Source: a virus
Direction: 5' to 3' (one strand)
IMG/VR virus record: IMGVR_UViG_3300013099_000048
Coordinates: 1-36,427 of that record
DNA: 36,427 nucleotides
This document shows, piece by piece, positions 31,205 through 36,427 of the stretch (the stretch's first letter is position 1; each line of letters opens with the position of its first letter). The translations under genes were made by a program, and so were the position numbers. A model generated the notes under the pieces. The model was not told the DNA's origin. It was given only the letters and a program-made list of their open reading frames with translations, and made no database searches.

Positions 31205-31236
31205 GGACCCGTCACACACCCCACAGGAGTATCCAG

Positions 31237-31476
31237 ATGGCCATGCAGAGTATCAACAGGGTTCGCACCCTGCGCACGGGTGGCGTGAAGCTCACCCAGG
31301 AGGAGTTGGCAAAGTTGGTGGGCATCGATTCGACCACGGTGGCCCGACACGAGGCGGGCTCGCGCGGACTCAGTTCCGAGATGATCGACATGTACGCCCG
31401 CGTCTTCAAGTGCCCGACACACGAACTGTTCATAGACCCAGTCAACCTACCAACGGAGGACGAGGATGGCGACTAA
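31237..31476 (+). CDS. Helix-turn-helix regulator, Cro/CI (XRE) type
   Basis: 79 residues from ATG 31237, with AGGAG 7 bases upstream; an earlier in-frame GTG at 31195 would run through the promoter and operator. The HTH is clear: LTQEELAKLVGIDSTTVARHE followed by AGSRGLSS and a MIDMYARVFKC helix. The C-terminal tail is acidic. There is no peptidase or dimerisation domain, so it is more Cro-like than CI-like. First gene of the right rightward block, preceded by a promoter with an overlapping palindrome, so likely self-regulated and perhaps controlling the divergent leftward genes. No integrase is present, so a lysogeny role is doubtful. Confidence 0.85.
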   Translation: MAMQSINRVRTLRTGGVKLTQEELAKLVGIDSTTVARHEAGSRGLSSEMIDMYARVFKCPTHELFIDPVNLPTEDEDGD

Positions 31477-31672
31477 GGCTACGCCAAATTGCAGGAACCG
31501 TGAGCTGTATCTCGGTTCGGTCATCTACGAGGATCGCCACGAGAAGCCGAACGTTATAGTGTCGGACGAGGACCCAACCGAGGTCATGAAGGAGCGATTT
31601 AACCGTGCCGCGCAGTACCGCATGATCACCGTGCCGATCATCAAGGACAACGCATTCGGAGAGATTGTGTGA
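31466..31672 (+). CDS. Small hypothetical protein
   Basis: 68 residues from ATG 31466, overlapping the regulator gene by 11 bases, with GGAGG upstream. The protein is mixed and charged, with a central DPTEVMKERFNRA helix and a hydrophobic-ended strand (YRMITVPIIKD). No recognised motif. Its stop overlaps the next GTG (GTGTGA), so it is coupled to the small Cys/His protein at 31669. Early expression alongside the regulator is likely. Confidence 0.7.
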   Translation: MATKATPNCRNRELYLGSVIYEDRHEKPNVIVSDEDPTEVMKERFNRAAQYRMITVPIIKDNAFGEIV

Positions 31673-31848
31673 TTGGCAGGTTTCTGTGTTTCATCGGCCA
31701 CCACAAGATGCAGGACACCATCCTCACACAGGACGAAGGCTTCGTCACCGAATGCTCACGCTGTTCGAAGTCGTACAGCGTGGAGAGGGGTTGGCACTAC
31801 AGACGTAGGCGCGTCAACGATCGCAGATTAAACAGTAAAGCGGCATAA
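31669..31848 (+). CDS. Small Cys/His protein, GTG start, DUF1660-like
   Basis: 59 residues from GTG 31669, overlapping the previous TGA. It carries C-x3-H-H near the start (LCFIGHHKM) and C-x2-C (ECSRCSKSY) about 25 residues later, followed by a basic tail (HYRRRRVNDRR). This is the spacing of DUF1660-type phage proteins and resembles the C-terminus of the protein at 1433, suggesting related metal-binding modules used twice. Function unknown; nucleic-acid binding is suggested by the basic tail. Confidence 0.65.
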   Translation: MIGRFLCFIGHHKMQDTILTQDEGFVTECSRCSKSYSVERGWHYRRRRVNDRRLNSKAA

Positions 31849-31868
31849 ACCCACTCACAGGAAACATT

Positions 31869-33395
31869 ATGAAGATCACGTACAACAGCATCACCACCGA
31901 CCTGGACTCCGACGGCGTGTGCACCATCCGGCCCGGACTATCGGTGTACCGCAAAGGCAACGAATGCGGGCTGTGGTTCGGGGGTATGGACGTCAATCTA
32001 CCAACATATTCATCCACCCTACGCATCGAATACAAGGGTAAGGTGAAGTATGAGGATCTGGTGACTATAGAATTCGGCCAGATCTTCCCCGTGTGGGTGG
32101 GCCCTCTGGAATACAACCCGGATATGTATAACACCCCGCTGTTCCTGTACGCGCGCCGGGGGCTGGATAATTTGAACCAGTCCGAGCGCATACAGATGTA
32201 CAGCGCGGATTTCGGGCCGACCCCAGACCCGCACAATCCCGAAGCCACGGGGAGCGGTCGCGTGCACGCGCACCTGTGCCCCGCCGGCCTAACCCTGGCG
32301 GAAGGTGTCGATAGCGCCGCGATGCGCGTTTCGGCGCAGACATGGACCCGCTACCAGGGTCGGCGCGGGTGCAACGTGGACTGGAACACGCTAGAGCAAC
32401 CGGACTACTTTCTGGGCCACGGCTACGGGTCTAGCGCGGGAGGGTTCAGCAACCTGTACAGCAGCAGCATGCCGCCCGGGATGGAAGGCTGGCACGGTAC
32501 AGGCGCACCGCCGCCGAACGCGCAGCACATGACCATTGACGCCCTGGTATGGATCGCGCTCGCATACAAATCCTTCGCCGCCACACACTGTGCAGTGGGC
32601 CAATATCAAGCTGCCGCCAGTGCCATGCGGCGTGGCGAATACTGGGGCAACAGCCGGTCGTTCGGATGGTTCTTCAAGGCGACGGCGTACATGGCGCCAC
32701 TGACCACACACACGCCCGTGCCATACTTCGATCCCCTGCACGTGGTCAACATCGCAGACCAAGCTCTAGAGAAGCTTGAAGCGTCAAACTGGATGGAGGC
32801 GCCCGTATGCGACAGCGGTATCCACTCCGAGGGCGGGCACCTGGACAACCTCGCCGTGAGAATCGCGGCGCGAGACTTCTTCGGCGTGATGATCACAGTC
32901 GATCAGGCCAGGGTCTATGCGAAGTCGTGCAACTCCTGGATGACCGGCATCCTGATCGAGGGTCTCGTCAACTGGATCGAGCTGTGGGACTCGTACGGCT
33001 GGTGGAAGAGCGATATGGAGATGCGCAAGCGGGTCATGAGCCAGATCAAGCTCGCGTCGGCGTGGTTGGTCAGGATGACAAGCGAGGCATACAACGTGAC
33101 GTATGGCACCAAAGTGGAGCCGCCGTACGGCTTCCACGACGACCTCGCACCCTATCACCATCTGTGCCAAGGTGGGCAGTTTGCAAACACCGCAAAGGGT
33201 GTGTACGCTCGCTTCCTGGTGGGGCCGTGCTTCGCAGTGGACCGACTCTTCGGGGACTCGACCCTGTCCGACGCATGCGCGCCCATCATCGACGAATGCC
33301 GGGAAAGCGGTTGGTGGGGCAACGGCACCGACTACCCTGCCTGGGTGGCGGAATGTGGGATGGAGCCCGTGAGAAAGTTGGGGTGGGATCTTTGA
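31869..33395 (+). CDS. Large unknown protein, helical-barrel-like
   Basis: 508 residues from ATG 31869 with AGGAAA upstream. Residues 1-110 are beta-like (TIRPGLSVYRKGNECGLWFGG ..., VTIEFGQIFPVWVG). From about 190 on it is rich in Trp, Tyr and His, with paired helices (TIDALVWIALAYKSF, HLDNLAVRIAARDFFGV, GILIEGLVNWIELWD, MSQIKLASAWLVRM), a rhythm like alpha/alpha-toroid carbohydrate enzymes. I do not recognise the family, and a catalytic role is a guess. It is the largest gene of unknown role here and lies in the early block rather than among the tail genes. Its stop overlaps the next start. Confidence 0.8.
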   Translation: MKITYNSITTDLDSDGVCTIRPGLSVYRKGNECGLWFGGMDVNLPTYSSTLRIEYKGKVKYEDLVTIEFGQIFPVWVGPLEYNPDMYNTPLFLYARRGLDNLNQSERIQMYSADFGPTPDPHNPEATGSGRVHAHLCPAGLTLAEGVDSAAMRVSAQTWTRYQGRRGCNVDWNTLEQPDYFLGHGYGSSAGGFSNLYSSSMPPGMEGWHGTGAPPPNAQHMTIDALVWIALAYKSFAATHCAVGQYQAAASAMRRGEYWGNSRSFGWFFKATAYMAPLTTHTPVPYFDPLHVVNIADQALEKLEASNWMEAPVCDSGIHSEGGHLDNLAVRIAARDFFGVMITVDQARVYAKSCNSWMTGILIEGLVNWIELWDSYGWWKSDMEMRKRVMSQIKLASAWLVRMTSEAYNVTYGTKVEPPYGFHDDLAPYHHLCQGGQFANTAKGVYARFLVGPCFAVDRLFGDSTLSDACAPIIDECRESGWWGNGTDYPAWVAECGMEPVRKLGWDL

Positions 33396-33733
33396 CATAC
33401 GAGGAACATTCGAACGGGGTACCGCTACACTTTATCAAGTTGTACACTTACATACAGAACGTCGTGTATGATTACAACAAAGAATTCGGAACGAAAGTGA
33501 CATGTAATATGTCTCTGGACGGCGTGGCGGACCCGTACTTCACAGCGCGTTTGGCGGATGAAGCAGACGAAACTAGTAGAGTCGTATGTTATTCGACGCT
33601 CATGGTGGCGATGCCCAACGAAGGCGTGGCATCGGGCCACAGCTCCTTCGCCGAAAGTCCTAGTGGCGTACTAAGTTTCACCAACATGATGCTAGGCGAG
33701 TACCTTCCAAAACAATCAGTGGGTCTTTCATGA
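33392..33733 (+). CDS. Hypothetical protein, TTG or GTG start
   Basis: About 113 residues. A TTG at 33392 overlaps the previous stop (TTGA); a GTG at 33383 is also in frame. The C-terminus reads as real protein (YTYIQNVVYDYNKEFG ..., STLMVAMPNEGVASGH) and ends with a TGA that overlaps the primase ATG. No family recognised. Being coupled on both sides places it in the same mRNA as the primase-helicase. Confidence 0.6.
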   Translation: MTYEEHSNGVPLHFIKLYTYIQNVVYDYNKEFGTKVTCNMSLDGVADPYFTARLADEADETSRVVCYSTLMVAMPNEGVASGHSSFAESPSGVLSFTNMMLGEYLPKQSVGLS

Positions 33734-35511
33734 CGGGTTTCCAAGAGCACGCACTCATGTACCGCGACTACGGCTGGTCAGTCATACCGATCAGACGCAG
33801 GGACAAACGACCGGCCATCACCTGGGAACCGTTCACACACGAGCCACCGCCACTCAAGAGGTTGAAGTCCTGGTGGCCCAACGACCACGACGCGCTCAAC
33901 CTCGGAGTCGTGACGGGTGCGGTATCGAACATCGCCGTACTGGACCTGGACCCCGCACATTTCGATGAAGATTCGCGCACAATCGAACAATGGATAGAAG
34001 AATACCCCACCCCGCTAATTCAACGTTCGGGCGGTGGTGGGGCGCACTTGTTTTACTCGATCCCACCAGGGGAGATGATCAAGACACAGGCCGGGATCTT
34101 CCCCGGCGTCGACGTGCGGGGCGAGCACGGGATCATCGTCGCGGCACCCAGTATCCACCAGAACGGTAAGACGTATACCTGGACTAAGGGCGCATTGGAC
34201 TTCATGTGCGGGGACGTGCTGCTGCCACCCTTCCCCATCGACATCGTCAAAGATGACAAGATCGAGGAGGTAGACGGAAGGCAGAAGAACCGCTGGATCG
34301 TCGACGCGCTCGACCACTGCGACAAGGGCTTACGTAATGTCACGGCATCGCGCTTGGTCGGATACTTCATCAGCCAAGGCGTACCCAAAGACATCGTATC
34401 GGCCACGCTGCACGCGTGGAACAAGGGTCTAGCGCACCCACTACCAAGCCGCGAGCTAGACCTCACGGTGCGCAGCATCGAGCACAAGCGTGAGGACGCG
34501 CCGGCAGGCTTTCACCTGGACAGTCTGACCGACTTCATGACCCAGTACGGAGACGAACAGACCCGCTGGACGATCGACGACTGGCTACCATCGGAGACAA
34601 TCTGTTTCGTGGTGTCGCCGCCCGGTACGTACAAGACCTGGATGCTGCTAGACCTCGCCGTGTCCGTGGCGAGCGCTACACCGTTCCTCGGACAGTACCC
34701 CGTGCGCAAAAGTGGGCCCGTGATCTTCATGCAGCAGGAAGACCCGCGATCGGAGATTGCATCGCGTGCGTCCACCATCGTGTGTTCACGCTACGGGTAC
34801 GTGCAGGAGACCTTTACTAACACGGAAAATGGGTCGCACTACATCGGGACGCCACCCGATATCCCGCTGTACTTCTACACCGACAGGCGCTTCCGCTTCG
34901 ACGACGCGCCGGTCATGGAAGAGTTCACGGGCATAGTTCGCAAGATCAAGCCAGCTCTCGTCATTCTGGACCCGCTGTACTCGGCCACCAGCACGGATGA
35001 CTACATGGCCAAGACGGCGGAGCAGATGTTCGTGCTAAAGCGTCTACGTGACGAGACCGGGTGCACCTTTGTGATCGCGCACCACACCACCAAGAAGGGT
35101 GGGGCGGAGCATGGGCGCGAGGGGTTGTGGGGCAGTCAGTTCCTAAACGCGTTCCTGGAGACAGGCTGGCAGTTGCGCCGTCCGGACTCACGCACGGATA
35201 CAGCGATAACCGTGTTGCGACACTTCAAGGCTAGCGCCAACGCACCGCCACTTAATCTCGACTTCGAGATCGACACAAGCAACGCGACGTACATAGTAAA
35301 CACGTCGGATCACGACGTAGCGTTATTGAAAGGAGGTATCCACACTATGATCATCGATACTGTTGTGTCTAGTGAAGTACCGCTAACGAAGTCGCAGATA
35401 TGCGACCGCGTGTCGGCGCACCGTACCTCGGTGGGACGCAACCTCAAGTCGATGGTAGACGATGGCATGCTTATCGAAAAGAACGACAACTACACAATAG
35501 CGGGAGAGTGA
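33730..35511 (+). CDS. PrimPol-RepA-like helicase fusion
   Basis: 593 residues from ATG 33730. The N-terminal Prim-Pol domain has VLDLD (D72, D74), RSGGGGAHLFY (H106) and GVDVRG (D128), the acids and His of archaeo-eukaryotic primases. The middle holds a RecA/DnaB-like ATPase of the RepA/AAA_25 type: Walker A SPPGTYKTW (K302, T303), Walker B ALVILDPLYS (D414) and FVIAHHTTKKG. The last 55 residues form a winged helix (LTKSQICDRVSAHRTSVGRNL). It would prime and unwind DNA at the origin for the PolA-type polymerase. PrimPol is also found in the Z-DNA cyanophage S-2L. Confidence 0.9.
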   Translation: MTGFQEHALMYRDYGWSVIPIRRRDKRPAITWEPFTHEPPPLKRLKSWWPNDHDALNLGVVTGAVSNIAVLDLDPAHFDEDSRTIEQWIEEYPTPLIQRSGGGGAHLFYSIPPGEMIKTQAGIFPGVDVRGEHGIIVAAPSIHQNGKTYTWTKGALDFMCGDVLLPPFPIDIVKDDKIEEVDGRQKNRWIVDALDHCDKGLRNVTASRLVGYFISQGVPKDIVSATLHAWNKGLAHPLPSRELDLTVRSIEHKREDAPAGFHLDSLTDFMTQYGDEQTRWTIDDWLPSETICFVVSPPGTYKTWMLLDLAVSVASATPFLGQYPVRKSGPVIFMQQEDPRSEIASRASTIVCSRYGYVQETFTNTENGSHYIGTPPDIPLYFYTDRRFRFDDAPVMEEFTGIVRKIKPALVILDPLYSATSTDDYMAKTAEQMFVLKRLRDETGCTFVIAHHTTKKGGAEHGREGLWGSQFLNAFLETGWQLRRPDSRTDTAITVLRHFKASANAPPLNLDFEIDTSNATYIVNTSDHDVALLKGGIHTMIIDTVVSSEVPLTKSQICDRVSAHRTSVGRNLKSMVDDGMLIEKNDNYTIAGE

Positions 35512-35512
35512 G

Positions 35513-35815
35513 ATGGACAGAAAAACAAAGTGGCTTAGCAAGACGGCGTTTCGTCTCGAACATTTAGCCTCCGGGCACTGCTCATACGCCGACAGGTTAA
35601 CAGTGATCAAGCGCATCGTAGAGATGGGCGACAACGAGGTATCGAATGTACTGTGTTTCCTGCATGACTTTGTGAAGCACGTGCAGGACGACCGATCAGT
35701 GTCCCTGCGCACTACCGCTGTGGCTATGGCGGCGGCGCACGCCATGAGCCAAACGGAACCGTTGCACATGCCGACAGCCATACGCTCCCCCGACCATGAG
35801 GATCCGGGAAAATGA
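35513..35815 (+). CDS. Small hypothetical protein with LHD motif
   Basis: 100 residues from ATG 35513, one base after the primase stop. Helical throughout, with EHLASGHCSYADRL near the start and LCFLHDFVKHVQDD in the middle, which looks superficially like an HD phosphohydrolase (H17, H51-D52, D59). It is too short, and the later Asp of a full HD domain is missing, so I do not call it DatZ. The end is Pro/His-rich. Coupled to the next gene (ATGA overlap). Confidence 0.6.
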   Translation: MDRKTKWLSKTAFRLEHLASGHCSYADRLTVIKRIVEMGDNEVSNVLCFLHDFVKHVQDDRSVSLRTTAVAMAAAHAMSQTEPLHMPTAIRSPDHEDPGK

Positions 35816-36081
35816 ATAGCCGGCGCGACTGGACCATCAGGAGCAAAGCCATACGTGAGATTGAAGAGTCTGGCCAGCAGGTCGCCAGGGACGCGCTATG
35901 CGAGATGTTGGGCCAGTTAACGCCCGAGTACCGACGCAAATTCGCGCTCACGTACGCTGGTTCCACGGCAGTGCGCATCGTGAGGGTCGTTAGTGACATG
36001 TACCCGTGGGAACTAGACGCAGCTTTATATCAGGCCGAGGTTTCGCTCAAGAAAGTAGCCACAGGGAGACACCATGACTAG
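35812..36081 (+). CDS. Small basic hypothetical protein
   Basis: 89 residues from ATG 35812, overlapping the previous stop. Helical, Arg/Lys-rich at the start, with LTPEYRRKFALTYAGSTAVRIVRVV in the middle. No recognised motif. Its last 8 bases overlap the next gene. It may be a DNA- or protein-interaction factor from the replication block, but that is position only. Confidence 0.6.
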   Translation: MNSRRDWTIRSKAIREIEESGQQVARDALCEMLGQLTPEYRRKFALTYAGSTAVRIVRVVSDMYPWELDAALYQAEVSLKKVATGRHHD

Positions 36082-36427
36082 ACGCATGCAGGACATCGAG
36101 GACGGACGCTTCGTCATGAACGCCATCGTTCAGCGGCTGTTGGACGACGGGCCGTTCAACATGACTCAGATCGCGCGCTGGCACGTGCCCATAGAGGATC
36201 GCGTCCAGTTCGCGCAGCTCATCGGGTACTCGCTGTGCGGGTTCGCGGAGCTGTCCTATGTTGACACGGACACAGCGGACGCCGCTTTCGCGGCCGACGA
36301 TGGTGAGCCGGACCCCATCGCAGCATCATTGCGGGCCAAGCTTGAGGCCATCCTGCGCGAGATCCGCTGCGCGATGCCGCTGCCGCCGCCTTCAACGTCA
36401 ACCCAGAGGACTTGCAGCCATGACTGA
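36074..36427 (+). CDS. Hypothetical protein with probable 3' frameshift
   Basis: From ATG 36074 the frame gives 117 residues and ends in TGA at 36425-36427, but its last 20 residues (PLPPPSTSTQRTC) look out of frame. Shifting by -1 near 36360 instead gives ...DPLRDAAAAAFNVNPEDLQP with a TGA at 36421-36423, which overlaps an ATG at 36420 as ATGA, the pattern of this genome. An indel near the end of the sequence or a true frameshift could explain it. The body is helical and acidic (LDDGPFNMTQIARW, DRVQFAQLIGYSL). Function unknown. Confidence 0.55.
   Translation: MTRRMQDIEDGRFVMNAIVQRLLDDGPFNMTQIARWHVPIEDRVQFAQLIGYSLCGFAELSYVDTDTADAAFAADDGEPDPIAASLRAKLEAILREIRCAMPLPPPSTSTQRTCSHD
36420..36427 (+). 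CDS. Start of a gene cut by the window end
   Basis: ATG 36420 has AGAGGA about 8 bases upstream and overlaps a TGA in the shifted frame of the previous gene (ATGA). Only Met-Thr and two bases are visible. Joining to base 1 with 3n+1 missing bases would continue into the open frame at 1-312, a membrane protein of about 106 residues. Confidence 0.45.

Larger units (their letters stand above)
30645..31236. other. Divergent control region, no gene
   Basis: About 590 bases between the leftward terS and the rightward regulator. From 30656 to 30880 it is very GC-rich and holds a paired inverted element and a CCGGTATACCGG palindrome (30845-30856). From 30880 to 31110 it is full of TGCAC and TGCA steps, with several stems. 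From 30960 to 31140 it is AT-rich for this genome, with an 8-bp inverted pair ATATCTCG (31027-31034) and CGAGATAT (31083-31090). The end holds two TTGACA boxes and an operator-like palindrome. A joint promoter, operator and possible origin region is inferred. I see no convincing gene on either strand. Confidence 0.7.

Noticed and set aside
31195-31236. Upstream in-frame GTG for the HTH regulator
   Set aside because: It lies inside the promoter and palindrome and lacks a ribosome site; ATG 31237 has AGGAG at a good distance.
35513-35815. HD-like residues (H17, H51-D52, D59) suggesting a DatZ dATPase
   Set aside because: Only 100 residues, no later catalytic Asp and no DatZ-specific segments; the spacing alone is not enough.
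1-36427. Integrase, transposase, CRISPR array or restriction system
   Set aside because: No matching motifs were seen. The Mu-like head genes occur without any transposase, so this is not a transposing phage on the evidence here.

Overview
The window reads as an essentially complete genome of a tailed double-stranded DNA phage with a long non-contractile tail (siphovirus). It carries terminase, portal, Mu-like head genes, a tape measure gene and a tail tube gene, but no sheath gene. I see no integrase, transposase, tRNA or CRISPR array. GC content looks like the high fifties by eye (not counted). The CxCGC-type small proteins and the many GTG/TTG starts fit an actinobacterial host, but that is a weak inference.

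Layout. Bases 1-10538 run rightward and hold small unknown genes followed by a tightly overlapping replication and nucleotide operon. Bases 10539-10825 are a GC-rich convergent gap with two long imperfect palindromes. Bases 10826-30644 run leftward and hold, in transcription order: small terminase, a virion-like protein, large terminase, portal-MuF, protease/scaffold, decoration protein, major capsid, connectors, tail tube, tail chaperone with a probable -1 frameshift, tape measure, tail tip genes and small membrane (lysis-type) genes. Bases 30645-31236 are a complex divergent control region. Bases 31237-36427 run rightward again: a helix-turn-helix regulator, small proteins, a large unknown protein, a primase-polymerase/helicase and small genes. 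The two window ends appear to fall inside one gene, so the rightward genes probably form one block on a circular or circularly permuted map.

Central biology. Genes from 2799 to 10538 form a coupled operon: Fe-S RecB-like nuclease, Sak4-like ATPase, ssDNA-binding-like protein, PolA-type polymerase lacking the 5' nuclease, PurZ-type adenylosuccinate synthetase homologue, dUTPase, a MazG-like/deoxyribosyltransferase-like fusion, VRR-NUC nuclease and SNF2-type helicase. The synthetase has Ser where PurA enzymes have the catalytic Asp, which is the mark of PurZ, the enzyme that starts 2-aminoadenine (Z) synthesis. The phage therefore very likely replaces adenine with diaminopurine in its DNA. No DatZ-type HD dATPase is visible. 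The MazG-like/deoxyribosyltransferase-like fusion is the candidate for that missing dATP-removal role and is the most novel part of the window.

Other points worth attention are a family of about 84-bp paired inverted elements at operon boundaries, an iteron-like region before the regulator, a nested scaffold start, a lectin-like domain fused to the tail terminator, and several very short overlapping genes.
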